From the NCBI GenBank assembly GCA_002399405.1, contig DHDP01000019.1, positions 310,001-374,000 of the forward strand: a DNA stretch of 64,000 nucleotides, given 5' to 3'. The position numbers were made by a program, and so were the translations under genes. Origin of the DNA: Treponema sp. UBA4873. GTDB taxonomy: Bacteria > Spirochaetota > Spirochaetia > Treponematales > Treponemataceae. The notes beneath the pieces were generated by a model. It was not told the origin of the DNA. It saw only the letters and a program-made list of their open reading frames with translations, and did no database searches. This document shows, one piece after another, positions 43,234 through 51,833 of this stretch; position 1 is the first letter of the stretch, and each line of letters starts with the position of its first letter.

Positions 43234-43785
43234 TTACTTTCGAATATTTTTTTCATTTCGTTTGTTAATAATATATTCGCAATAACAAGATTCTACAAAA
43301 TTATTATCATCCACATCTAATGATAAAAGAATTATATTGCCTTTTTTATCTACATATTTTTTTTCTATATCATTAATAAAATAAGGAGCTTCATCAGAAT
43401 TGTTAACTTGTTTCAAATTATATTTATTACAAAAATTGTTCTCGACAATTTTAGCAGGAACTTTATTAAATCCATAACCTGATATACATATGTCATCTAT
43501 TTTATCATTATAAATAAATATATCAATTGATATTTCTTTTAACCCAGAATAAGTTTCATCTATTTTTGTATAGGATAATTCATTTTTACCCGAATCAGTA
43601 GTTTTATCAACTACCCATCCATTTTTATATAAAAAGGAAGTTATATCATCTTTATTTTTCCCAAGAAAATAGAGCCCATAGTCTCCAATATTTGCAAGTT
43701 CTTTTTTCTGTGTATTACATGAAAATAATGCGAAGGAGGCTAAACTTAAAAAAATAAGTAACATACATGAAAAATATTTTTTCAT
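43234..43785 (-). CDS. Cargo lipoprotein of unknown function
   Basis: A 183-residue protein from a very AT-rich segment. The signal MKKYFSCMLLIFLSLASFAL ends in LFSCN, a lipobox with Cys at residue 23. The mature part is rich in Asp, Asn and Tyr (IGDYGLYFLGKNKDDITSFL, DNNFVESCYCEYIINKR) and looks beta-rich and secreted. GAGGAG lies upstream of the ATG at 43785; the open frame to 43851 overlaps the previous gene. No family recognised. It is adjacent to a zinc-ribbon membrane protein in the same direction. Confidence 0.7.
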   Translation of the reverse strand: MKKYFSCMLLIFLSLASFALFSCNTQKKELANIGDYGLYFLGKNKDDITSFLYKNGWVVDKTTDSGKNELSYTKIDETYSGLKEISIDIFIYNDKIDDICISGYGFNKVPAKIVENNFCNKYNLKQVNNSDEAPYFINDIEKKYVDKKGNIILLSLDVDDNNFVESCYCEYIINKRNEKNIRK

Positions 43786-43837
43786 CCCTGTATACTCCTC
43801 AAACATTATCTTAATAAGTTTCAGAGCTGTTGACATC

Positions 43838-44080
43838 TTATTCTTGTGCATTGCTAGTCCATTGAAATTCTTTTTGACATACTTTACATGTATATGTATT
43901 TTCCGTTTTCTTATGAGCCTGCGCTAATGCAATAATACCGGCAATTATAAAAAATATTCCGATATAAATAAATACTGTTACAATCCCAATTAACAAGGCA
44001 AGACTACCAGCTTTATTTAATTTTGCCTTTGTTTGTACTGCGTTGGTACTACCACAATTCGGACATTTTAACTCATTCAT
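43838..44080 (-). CDS. Zinc-ribbon membrane protein
   Basis: An 80-residue protein. The N-terminal ribbon half is LKCPNCGSTN, then a hydrophobic span of about 30 residues (LALLIGIVTVFIYIGIFFIIAG, one or two membrane passes), then CKVCQKEFQW, completing a CxxC...CxxC zinc ribbon. AAAGGA precedes the ATG at 44080. It is divergent from the XRE gene across a shared operator. Function unknown. Confidence 0.7.
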   Translation of the reverse strand: MNELKCPNCGSTNAVQTKAKLNKAGSLALLIGIVTVFIYIGIFFIIAGIIALAQAHKKTENTYTCKVCQKEFQWTSNAQE

Positions 44081-44107
44081 GAATCCTTTCTCCATAATAG
44101 TTTAATT

Positions 44108-44146
44108 ATTTGCGATTTTCGCAAATATGTCAAGATAAATCATACT
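44108..44146 (+). promoter_or_regulatory. Operator and promoter of the XRE gene
   Basis: ATTTGCG/CGCAAAT (44108-44114, 44120-44126) is a perfect inverted repeat with a 5-base centre. It overlaps TTCGCA (44118-44123), which lies 17 bp from CATACT (44141-44146). The -10 ends 7 nt before the ATG at 44154. Confidence 0.55.
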
Positions 44147-44153
44147 CTATCAC

Positions 44154-44378
44154 ATGAAAAAGAGTATTTACGATGATGAATACCGAGAGTTAATAGCGCG
44201 CCTAATTGAAAAACGTAAGTCGAAAGGCATAACACAAAAACAATTAGCTGAAAAAATGGGAATAGATAATACGATCATCAGTAAAGCTGAAAACTGCGTA
44301 CGGCGGCTTGACGTTATCGAGCTGCTTAATATATGCCGTGCTCTTGATATAAAGTTGAATGATATTCTTGTAGAATAA
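44154..44378 (+). CDS. XRE-family regulator
   Basis: A 74-residue single-domain helix-turn-helix protein: IEKRKSKGITQKQLAEKMGI, DNTIISKAENCVRRLDVIEL. Size and position, opposite to the flanking genes and next to an inverted repeat, suggest an autoregulated repressor of the cargo. No Shine-Dalgarno; promoter suggests a leaderless mRNA. Confidence 0.85.
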   Translation: MKKSIYDDEYRELIARLIEKRKSKGITQKQLAEKMGIDNTIISKAENCVRRLDVIELLNICRALDIKLNDILVE

Positions 44379-44385
44379 AATTTGT

Positions 44386-45345
44386 CTATTTTTTTCGTAA
44401 CCGGAGACATTCCTTAACCTGATTATGACAAGCATTATGTAATTCACTAATAAACTCAACATATTTTTTATCACCTAGAAAAGTAGGCACTTTACAACAA
44501 CTTACATCTACAGGAAAAGAAATATTCGCAAAAATTGTTCTTTTTTTTTGTGCAAGGCATTTTATGTCTGAGACTGATAAAAACAGCACTGGACTACCAT
44601 ACCGGTCTATTAATAATTGTTGTAGTTTTTCAGTATATATCTCAGTTTCTTTTTGTATATAATGCTTGTTAACTGTAGGTATTCCCTTTAGGACTTTAAT
44701 AATTTCTATAGGCGACAAAGGTTCTTTTTTATATAGCTTTATAAAAAGTTGTTCATCTCCCCATATCTCGTCATTATACAAAATAGTCAGTTTATCAAAA
44801 AAATCAATTTTTCTTTTTAGAATAGTTGAAAATACGAGTGCAGTTTTCGAGTATGATTGAAAAGATTTATTATTAACTTGCGATCGCAATTTTGATATCA
44901 TATCAAAAGCTTCTTCAAACTGTCCCAATAGCAAGTGTCTTTCCAATCCATAATAAAAAAGGAAGACATACCCAGTATCTACTTTTTGAGAAATATCTGT
45001 CAGCCAATTCAAATATAAATACCGTTGTTCCGGTTGCAATTCTGCATATGCTGGATAATAAGAAATTTTATCAACACTTGTTATATTTTGAGGAATTGCC
45101 AGAGGGCACTTAAGAAATATGGTACTTGGATCATCATTCAATGTATTAACTTGTATTTTACCCGTAATGAAATCTATTGAAATACTAATCGAAGAACCAT
45201 TTGTAAAGTTCGCTGGATTTCCATCTGACGATATAAAAAGTAATTTTTTTATATCTGGAGGTATTTTATTCCACATTACTTGAGGATCTATTTTCTCTAC
45301 ATAATGATTATGTAAAGATAGTGCCGGTACATCTATATTATTCAT
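44386..45345 (-). CDS. TerB N-terminal-domain protein
   Basis: A 319-residue protein from the AT-rich cargo. Residues about 90-140 (SYYPAYAELQPEQRYLYLNW, then GYVFLFYYGLERHLLLG) match the TerB_N signature as I know it: a Y-x-AY start, PxQRxxYLxWL, and a YVFLYYYGLERR-like block. Full TerB-type proteins add TerB and TerB_C domains; here neither is evident, so it is a stand-alone or divergent form. TerB-linked proteins occur in stress and phage-defence settings. A TATACT box ends 7 nt before the ATG at 45345, so the longer start at 45381 is not favoured. Its stop lies 7 bp from the convergent XRE stop. Confidence 0.65.
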   Translation of the reverse strand: MNNIDVPALSLHNHYVEKIDPQVMWNKIPPDIKKLLFISSDGNPANFTNGSSISISIDFITGKIQVNTLNDDPSTIFLKCPLAIPQNITSVDKISYYPAYAELQPEQRYLYLNWLTDISQKVDTGYVFLFYYGLERHLLLGQFEEAFDMISKLRSQVNNKSFQSYSKTALVFSTILKRKIDFFDKLTILYNDEIWGDEQLFIKLYKKEPLSPIEIIKVLKGIPTVNKHYIQKETEIYTEKLQQLLIDRYGSPVLFLSVSDIKCLAQKKRTIFANISFPVDVSCCKVPTFLGDKKYVEFISELHNACHNQVKECLRLRKK

Positions 45346-45352
45346 AGTATTT

Positions 45353-45381
45353 AGTATAACTCCGCATTTTGATATAAACAA
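45353..45381 (-). promoter_or_regulatory. Promoter of the TerB_N gene, leaderless architecture
   Basis: On the minus strand TTGTTT (45376-45381), 17 bp, TATACT (45353-45358), ending 7 nt before the ATG at 45345. Confidence 0.5.
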
Positions 45382-45415
45382 ATAACTTCTATGTTTTTCA
45401 GAAGATACTTGTTTT

Positions 45416-45601
45416 TTAGAGACCTTTTATCCTGCGCCTCTGTTCATTATTTATCAGTTTTAGCAACCCTGCCTTTGTGTCGGTGTCCAGTGCGTCCATT
45501 ACGCTGTTTATGTACGCTGTTGCGGCTGAATATTCCCTGTCAGTGAGTAATTCAGGTTTACTGTTCCGACTGAAAAAATCTGCAATCAACTGTTCATTCA
45601 T
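45416..45601 (-). CDS. Small protein coupled to the integrase
   Basis: A 61-residue helical, charged protein of unknown function (ADFFSRNSKPELLTDREYSA, KLINNEQRRRIKGL). It overlaps the integrase 3' end by 8 bp and is translated after it, with AGGGG upstream. A basic end suggests DNA or integrase contact, but there is no family evidence. Confidence 0.55.
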   Translation of the reverse strand: MNEQLIADFFSRNSKPELLTDREYSAATAYINSVMDALDTDTKAGLLKLINNEQRRRIKGL

Positions 45602-46814
45602 ACGCTGCCCCTGCCGCTGTCAGTCCCTCAGCAGCAGCAAGTTTTCTTCCGGCTTCTTTGAAATCTATTATTTGTGCTGCATGCGTATAATGCTGCATCA
45701 TGGTTACTGATTTATGCCCCGCAAGTGCCATAACTTCCGCATCGGGAAGCCCTGCATAACGTGCCAGCGTTATAAACGTATGCCGCATACCGTGAAGCGT
45801 TATGTTTCGTTCTTTCTGTTCAGTACGTGATATTCCGGCTTCCGAGAGTAAACGGATAAACCCCGTTTTTATTACCTCAGCAGATACAGGCTCATTGTGC
45901 GGATTAGACAGACTGTAAAAAACAAAATCATCAGGCCGGGTACAGTTTGAAAAGGACTTCACCTCATAAAGTAATGGAATAATAACAGAAGGCAAAACCA
46001 CATACCGGGCAGAACCACATTTACAGCCTTTGCTCCCTTCCATATCCTGAAAATTATTCTGTACATGGATCAGCCGTTCCCCTTCGTCTATATCTTCCCA
46101 GCGTAAGCCCCGCAGTTCCCCGCGTCTCATTCCCGTGAGAACGGCCAATTTTACAAGACAGTCAATCCGTATATCGGAGTCATGTATTGAAAAGAGCTTC
46201 TGTACTTCGGCACGTGAGAGAACGCCTTTTTCCTTCGGTATATCCTTCACTTTGTGAACAGCGCGGAACGGATCGGCTGCAAGCTCTCCGTGAGCATACA
46301 GCCAGCGCACAGGAACGGACATTGCCTGAAAAGCAAAATTGATTGACCGTGAACCGACTCCCTGCTTTATTGCCCAGACTTTCCAGCGCTCTATTACAGA
46401 AGCGGTCAGTTCTGTAATACGGATTTTCTGAAACGGTTTATACGGCTTTACATGAAGCCGGATTGCATTACCGTTCTGCAGCACGTATAACGCGGAAAGA
46501 GGCTTGCCGTTTACACTTTCTTTTGCTTTCAGATATTCGGAATCAGGAAGCCAGAAAGAAGAGATAAACTCAATAAAGCCGCCGTCAGCTGTATTACCGG
46601 TATACTGCACGGTTTTCAGTAATTCATCGGCTACAGCTTCCGCTTGTGTAAGCCGCTGCCGTTTCCCGTCAGCCGGAATACCAGTTGCACGGGTCTTAAA
46701 CCAGCGCTTTTCCGTTTCATTCCAGAAACGGACATAGTACCATTGAGAACCATCTTTCAGTTGACGTTTAATAAGGCCATACTGTGAATGTGAAGAAATA
46801 AAAATCGGGCGCAT
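45594..46814 (-). CDS. Tyrosine-type site-specific integrase, intact
   Basis: A 406-residue phage-type integrase. An N-terminal arm-binding and core-binding part is followed by the catalytic domain: TGMRRGELRGLRW (Arg I), TLHGMRHTF (His-xx-Arg), MALAGHKSV (His) and MMQHYTH with the nucleophile Tyr376. It starts MRPIFISSHSQYG. It lies beside the tRNA-Ala attachment site, as is typical, and is nearly identical in layout to the dead copy at 36894-38012. It should excise and integrate the element. Confidence 0.93.
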   Translation of the reverse strand: MRPIFISSHSQYGLIKRQLKDGSQWYYVRFWNETEKRWFKTRATGIPADGKRQRLTQAEAVADELLKTVQYTGNTADGGFIEFISSFWLPDSEYLKAKESVNGKPLSALYVLQNGNAIRLHVKPYKPFQKIRITELTASVIERWKVWAIKQGVGSRSINFAFQAMSVPVRWLYAHGELAADPFRAVHKVKDIPKEKGVLSRAEVQKLFSIHDSDIRIDCLVKLAVLTGMRRGELRGLRWEDIDEGERLIHVQNNFQDMEGSKGCKCGSARYVVLPSVIIPLLYEVKSFSNCTRPDDFVFYSLSNPHNEPVSAEVIKTGFIRLLSEAGISRTEQKERNITLHGMRHTFITLARYAGLPDAEVMALAGHKSVTMMQHYTHAAQIIDFKEAGRKLAAAEGLTAAGAAYE

Positions 46815-46929
46815 ATATACACCTATCCTTATTGCCGGGTTACTTTAAAGGTAACTCGAAAGATTTGTGATATACCGCCCGTTTTCGGGTAGGTTATCTT
46901 ATTGTATGTCAGATAAACAATTACGTTTA

Positions 46930-47004
<75 letters not shown>

Positions 47005-47153
47005 AAAAGGAATACATGCACTATAGCAAAAGAAGGGGCGGGGTGTCAAGGATACAGGTTCCGATTGCAGCGAGCCGCCAAAAGAAACCGGCTGTCAGCT
47101 TTTTTCTTCTATAATATAAATCACTGGAGACCGTCGATTGACAGCCAGTCCAC

Positions 47154-47867
47154 CTAAATCGGATGAACGTCTTTCATTCCTTTGCCGTTAAACTGGATTT
47201 CAACGGCGTTCGATTTTCTCACTGAAGGAAGTTTCACTATACCTTTCTTTGTTCCGAAATCGTAGGTTTTCTTCGAAAAATCCAGTACGAAAACATGCCA
47301 GCCGGGGCCAATCTCACTGAGAAGAACAGAATCCGAGTCGTCAAACTTTATGTACTTGAGGTTCCACTGGTCGTCGCGGACAAGAAATCTGAGTGCCGGC
47401 GTGTCCTTGTCGTCTGTGCAGTATTCTGCCGGAATATACATCTTCATCCGCCAGACAAGATTTTTCACCGACTTGGGATATTTTGCCTGTTCGCTGAAGT
47501 TTTGAATCCAGCCGTAATGCACGGTCATCGGCATGCTGAATGCGATCATGGTGTCTCCGTCTCCGGTGTCGACAAATGAAACGTATTTTGAAAGATCCGC
47601 CTGCCAGTCACCGCCGTCCTCATACTGAAGTTTTGACCACAGGTCGCCGGTGTGTATGTAGTTTTTTCCGCCGTCTGCAGCCCACTTTTCAACCTTTGCG
47701 TCGGTAAAATTATATCCGGCGCTTTTTTCTTCATCGTCGATACCTGTTGCACCGGCAATAACATCGTCCGGAACAACTGCGGTGTTTTGTGCCCATGTAG
47801 TTCCGGCGAGTAAGACACATGCGGCAAACAGCGCCGCAATCGTAAATTTAAGTTCCTTTTTCATCAT
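47154..47867 (-). CDS. Secreted protein of unknown function
   Basis: A 237-residue exported protein. The signal is MMKKELKFTIAALFAACVLL ending GTTWAQ, with a likely cleavage after AQ. The mature part is rich in Asp, Gly and aromatic residues (GWHVFVLDFSKKTYDFG, MPMTVHYGWIQNFSEQ) and looks like a beta-sandwich. It has no recognised motif; a carbohydrate-binding-like or surface protein is possible. GGAGG precedes the ATG. On the minus strand TTGCAA (47921-47926) lies 16 bp from TAAAAT (47899-47904), a plausible promoter. Confidence 0.75.
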   Translation of the reverse strand: MMKKELKFTIAALFAACVLLAGTTWAQNTAVVPDDVIAGATGIDDEEKSAGYNFTDAKVEKWAADGGKNYIHTGDLWSKLQYEDGGDWQADLSKYVSFVDTGDGDTMIAFSMPMTVHYGWIQNFSEQAKYPKSVKNLVWRMKMYIPAEYCTDDKDTPALRFLVRDDQWNLKYIKFDDSDSVLLSEIGPGWHVFVLDFSKKTYDFGTKKGIVKLPSVRKSNAVEIQFNGKGMKDVHPI

Positions 47868-48160
47868 ATCCTCCTAAAGCAATTAATTCATAAGTAATAT
47901 TTTACTTCATTTTAACAATATTGCAACTAATTTATTACATTTATTACATTAATGTATTAGGTAACTAATCATAATCCAATAAAGGGATATTTTTCTACTG
48001 TTTATCGTAAGAAAACGTACTTTTTCTTTAATTTTGCTGAGATAGAGCTCTTTCCTGATTTCTTCACAAAAAACTTCAACAAAAGTCGGGAAAATTTCTC
48101 ATGTACTTCACAAAAAAGCGGATTTATCCTTTCAGTATGAAGTTCTAAACAGGAGGAACT
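47868..48160. other. AT-rich intergenic region between divergent genes
   Basis: No gene. It holds the leftward promoter noted for the secreted protein, two copies of TTATTACAT, and the perfect palindrome TACATTAATGTA (47945-47956). The promoter of the binding-protein gene to the right is not clear to me; AGGAGGAACT precedes its ATG. Confidence 0.5.
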
Positions 48161-49138
48161 ATGATAAAGAAGATTGCAGCCGTCACAATGATCGCAGCGC
48201 TTGTCTGCGGAATGGGATTTGCGAAGAGCAAAAAGAAAGACGCAAAAAAACTGATTACTGTCGGATACGCACAGGTCGGTGCTGAGTCGGACTGGCGAAC
48301 AGCCAATACGGAATCTTTCAAGAGCACGTTCACCGAAGCAAACGGTTATAAGCTTATTTTCGACGATGCTCAGCAGAAACAGGAAAATCAGATCAAGGCT
48401 ATCCGCAACTTCATTCAGCAGGATGTGGATTATATCGTCGTCGCTCCGGTCGTTGAAACCGGATGGGAAACGGTTCTTAAGGAAGCAAAGAAAGCGGGCA
48501 TTCCGGTAATTCTTTCCGACCGTCAGATGAAAGTCTCAGATCCGAGTCTCTATACGTGCTGGGTCGGCGGAAACTTCCTCAAGGAAGGACAGGATTCCGT
48601 TGAGTGGCTTAACAATTACGTAAAGAAAATCGGTAAAGACAAACAGGATTTGAACGTCGTTCTTATTCAGGGAACTATCGGCTCATCGGCGCAGGTCGGA
48701 CGCACGCAGGGAATTACAGAGGGACTCGCAAAGAATCCGAAGTATCATCTGCTTGCAAAGCAGACCGGAGAATTCACGCAGGCGAAAGGTCAGGAAGTCA
48801 TGGAGTCTTTCCTGAAAGCATATCCGTCGATCGACGTTGTATTCTGCGAGAACGACAACGAAGCGTTCGGCGCAATCGATGCTGTCAAAGCTGCCGGCAA
48901 AAAACCGGGAAAAGATATTATTATTATTTCCTTCGATGCTGTTCATGAAGCATTCAACAGAATGATCGCCGGTGAAATCAACTGTGCAGTCGAGTGCAAC
49001 CCGCTTCACGGTCCGCGCGTAGCCGAAATCATCCAGAAACTCAGAAACGGTGAGAAAGTTGAAAAAATTCAGTACGTAACGGAAGGCGTATTCGATCAGG
49101 ACAACGCGGCGAAAGAGCTGCCGAACCGCAAATACTAA
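48161..49138 (+). CDS. Furanose-type ABC transporter binding protein (YtfQ-like)
   Basis: A 325-residue periplasmic binding protein. The signal ends near CGMGFAKSK. GYAQVGAESDWRTANTESFK is the distinctive YtfQ start; QQKQENQIKAIRNFIQQDVD and ISFDAVHEAFNRMIAGEINC follow, and VECNPLHGPRVAE is typical. YtfQ binds galactofuranose in Escherichia coli. In this arabinan/galactan locus the ligand could be arabinofuranose or galactofuranose (inference). A terminator-like hairpin separates it from the ATPase gene. Confidence 0.88.
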   Translation: MIKKIAAVTMIAALVCGMGFAKSKKKDAKKLITVGYAQVGAESDWRTANTESFKSTFTEANGYKLIFDDAQQKQENQIKAIRNFIQQDVDYIVVAPVVETGWETVLKEAKKAGIPVILSDRQMKVSDPSLYTCWVGGNFLKEGQDSVEWLNNYVKKIGKDKQDLNVVLIQGTIGSSAQVGRTQGITEGLAKNPKYHLLAKQTGEFTQAKGQEVMESFLKAYPSIDVVFCENDNEAFGAIDAVKAAGKKPGKDIIIISFDAVHEAFNRMIAGEINCAVECNPLHGPRVAEIIQKLRNGEKVEKIQYVTEGVFDQDNAAKELPNRKY

Positions 49139-49172
49139 TCCCGATTTTCCATTGATTCAGGTATGAATGCAG

Positions 49173-49211
49173 CCGGAGCGGGATTATTCAATACCGTTCC
49201 GGTTTTTTTTT
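49173..49211 (+). terminator. Attenuator/terminator after the YtfQ-like gene
   Basis: CCGGAGCGG (49173-49181) pairs with CCGTTCCGG (49194-49202), with one G-U pair, followed by eight T. Because the ATPase gene follows in the same direction, it probably acts as a partial terminator giving excess binding protein. Confidence 0.75.
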
Positions 49212-49243
49212 AGGATATTGTTCAGGTACTGTAAGGAGGAAAC

Positions 49244-50770
49244 ATGAACAGCGATGTTGTGCTTTCCATGAAAAATATCACCATAACATTTCCCGGTGTG
49301 AAAGCGCTGCAGAATGTCGACTTCACGTTGAGAAAAGGTGAAATACACGCATTGATGGGTGAAAATGGAGCTGGAAAAAGTACACTTATTAAAGTCCTGA
49401 CCGGTGTTTACACGCGGGATTCGGGCGAAATACTGATTGAAGGGAAAGCTGTTAACAACCGGTCTCCGGAGGAAGCTCAGCAGAATTGTATCAGTACTGT
49501 ATATCAGGAAGTAAATCTTTGTCCGAATCTTTCCGTTGCGGAAAATATTTTTGTGGGACATCAACCGAAAAAAGGAATAGCAATTGATTGGAAAAAAATG
49601 AACGGCCGCGCCTCGAAAATTCTTTCCGGTGTCGGTCTTACACATATCGACGTGACGCGCGCACTCGGCGAATATTCCGTCGCCGTCCAGCAGATGGTCG
49701 CAATAGCACGGGCTGTGAATTTCAACTGCAAAGTACTTATACTCGACGAACCGACGAGTTCGCTCGACGACCACGAAGTGGCAAATCTGTTCGCCGTTAT
49801 GAAAAAATTAAAATCACGGGGAACGGGTATTATTTTCGTCACGCACTTTCTCGAACAGGTGTACGAAGTGTGCGACAGAATAACCGTACTGCGCAACGGA
49901 GAGCTGCAGGGCGAGTTTCCCATCGCTGAGCTTCCGCGCGTAAAACTTGTATCGACGATGCTCGGCCACGAATTCAACGAACTTGCGTCAATTCGAAGCA
50001 ACAGGCAGGATGAATCAACGGATTCGGGAAAAGAGGAAGTACTCCGCGCGGTAGGGCTTTCGCATACCGGAACAATCAAACCGTTCGATATTAATATTAA
50101 AAAAGGCGAAGTTGTAGGCCTTACCGGTCTTCTCGGTTCGGGACGTTCGGAACTCGTACGCACACTGTACGGCGCGGATAAACCTGACACGGGTACGCTG
50201 GTATTTAAAAACAAAAAGCTCAAAGCTTCCGAACCGATAGATTCTATGCGCTGCGGAATGGCATATCTTCCCGAGGACAGGAAGGAAGAAAGTATCATCG
50301 CCGATTTAACGGTACGCGAAAACATGATCATCGCTCTGCAGGCGAAAACGGGCGTGTTCAAACTGCTGCCGCTCGCGAAACAAAACGAACTTGCGGAAAA
50401 ATATATTAAAGCGCTTAACATCAAAACGCCGTCGCCCGAGACGCTCATAAAGCAGCTCTCCGGCGGAAATCAGCAGAAGGTCATCATCGGAAGATGGCTC
50501 ATCACGCACCCGGACTTTCTTATTCTCGACGAACCGACGCGCGGTATTGACGTCGGCACAAAAACCGAAATTCAAAAACTCGTCGTCCAGCTTGCAGGCG
50601 AAGGTATGACCATCATGTTCATCAGTTCTGAAATAGACGAAATGCTCCGCACGGTAAACAGACTCTGCGTGCTGCGGGACGGAAAGAAAGTCGGAGAGCT
50701 TGCAAATAACGAACTTACACAGCATGACGTCATGGCGGCCATAGCAGGAGGAGAAACCAATGTCAACTAA
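49244..50770 (+). CDS. Sugar ABC transporter ATPase (YtfR-like)
   Basis: A 508-residue protein with two fused ABC domains. The first: MGENGAGKSTLIKVL, and the LILDEPTSSLD Walker B; the second: GLTGLLGSGRSELVRTL, QLSGGNQQKVIIGRW, FLILDEPTRGID. This double-domain layout is typical of CUT2 transporters. AAGGAGG precedes the ATG; it overlaps the permease by 11 bp. Confidence 0.92.
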   Translation: MNSDVVLSMKNITITFPGVKALQNVDFTLRKGEIHALMGENGAGKSTLIKVLTGVYTRDSGEILIEGKAVNNRSPEEAQQNCISTVYQEVNLCPNLSVAENIFVGHQPKKGIAIDWKKMNGRASKILSGVGLTHIDVTRALGEYSVAVQQMVAIARAVNFNCKVLILDEPTSSLDDHEVANLFAVMKKLKSRGTGIIFVTHFLEQVYEVCDRITVLRNGELQGEFPIAELPRVKLVSTMLGHEFNELASIRSNRQDESTDSGKEEVLRAVGLSHTGTIKPFDINIKKGEVVGLTGLLGSGRSELVRTLYGADKPDTGTLVFKNKKLKASEPIDSMRCGMAYLPEDRKEESIIADLTVRENMIIALQAKTGVFKLLPLAKQNELAEKYIKALNIKTPSPETLIKQLSGGNQQKVIIGRWLITHPDFLILDEPTRGIDVGTKTEIQKLVVQLAGEGMTIMFISSEIDEMLRTVNRLCVLRDGKKVGELANNELTQHDVMAAIAGGETNVN

Positions 50771-51833
50771 TAAAAACGCATGGCAGTCGCTCAAACGGAA
50801 TCAGCTGATGCTGCCAGTTGTGGCGCTGATTCTCATGCTCGTCATCAACGTCATTATCACGCCGTCGTTCTTCAGAATTTCAATCAGGAACGGCGTTCTG
50901 TACGGTTACACGATCGATATTCTTAATCGCTCGTGCGAGTTAATAATTCTTGCGGTCGGAATGACTCTGGCGGTCGCTTCGTCGCGCGGAACCGACATTT
51001 CCGTCGGTGCGGTGGAGGCTGTCGCCGCAGCAGTATGCATCAGGCTGCTCGGTTCCAGTTACGACGCATATGCGGTACCTGTCGTATTCGCGGTGTTCAT
51101 GTGCCTTTTGGCGGGAGCTGTCTGCGGCGCATTCAACGGGCTGCTCGTTTCCAGATTCAACATTCAGCCGATGATCGCAACGCTTATTCTGTACACGGCA
51201 GGCAGAGGCATAGCCCAGCTGATGAGCGCACGGGAAATCAACGGCGTCATGGTTCCGGGACAGATTCTGTACGTACGCATGGAGTCGTTCAAGTATATCG
51301 GCGGGTTTATTCCGGGCTGCGTCATACCGACGCCCGTTTTTATTGCGGCGGCATTCGTCGTCATAACGACACTGCTGCTGCGAAAAACTGCACTCGGTAT
51401 GTACATAGAAACAGTCGGCATCAATCCGAAGGCGGGACGGCTTGTCGGCATAAACTCGACTCTTATCATTTTCTTCACGTACGTGTTCTGCGGATTCGCC
51501 TCGGGACTCGCGGGATTGATTTCCTCCAGCCGAATCTATTCGAGCGACGCGAACAACATCGGGCTTAACATGGAGCTCGACGCTATTCTTGCAGTCGCAC
51601 TCGGAGGCAACAGTCTCGGAGGCGGCAAATTCAACATTGCGGGTTCCGTCATCGGAGCCATAACGATTCAGGCGCTTACGACCGGATTGTACGCAATGGG
51701 AGTGTCTGCCGATCAGCTGCCCGTCTACAAAGCCGTTGTCGTCGTACTTATCGTAACGCTGCAGTCCGACGAATTCAAACGCATATGGGCCGCATACAAA
51801 CTCCGCCGCACGGCCGTCAGGGAGGCTGCATAA
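50760..51833 (+). CDS. Sugar ABC transporter permease (YtfT-like)
   Basis: A 357-residue CUT2 permease with many hydrophobic spans: LMLPVVALILMLVINVIITP, GMTLAVASSRGTDISVGAVE (the family motif) and AILAVALGGNSLGGGKFNIAG. It starts inside the ATPase gene with AGGAGGAG upstream, and overlaps the next permease by 1 bp (TAATG). Paired with the YjfF-like protein. Confidence 0.9.
   Translation: MSTNKNAWQSLKRNQLMLPVVALILMLVINVIITPSFFRISIRNGVLYGYTIDILNRSCELIILAVGMTLAVASSRGTDISVGAVEAVAAAVCIRLLGSSYDAYAVPVVFAVFMCLLAGAVCGAFNGLLVSRFNIQPMIATLILYTAGRGIAQLMSAREINGVMVPGQILYVRMESFKYIGGFIPGCVIPTPVFIAAAFVVITTLLLRKTALGMYIETVGINPKAGRLVGINSTLIIFFTYVFCGFASGLAGLISSSRIYSSDANNIGLNMELDAILAVALGGNSLGGGKFNIAGSVIGAITIQALTTGLYAMGVSADQLPVYKAVVVVLIVTLQSDEFKRIWAAYKLRRTAVREAA

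Noticed and set aside
43035..43268. A 77-residue plus-strand frame with a hydrophobic stretch, like a small membrane protein
   Set aside because: It begins in the -35 box of the leftward promoter (43035-43040), contains the terminator hairpin 43139-43174 and overlaps the lipoprotein gene end. No ribosome site is visible.
47154..47867. A flagellar outer-sheath FlaA protein
   Set aside because: Length and secretion would fit a spirochaete FlaA, but I could not recognise any FlaA sequence block, so it stays unassigned.
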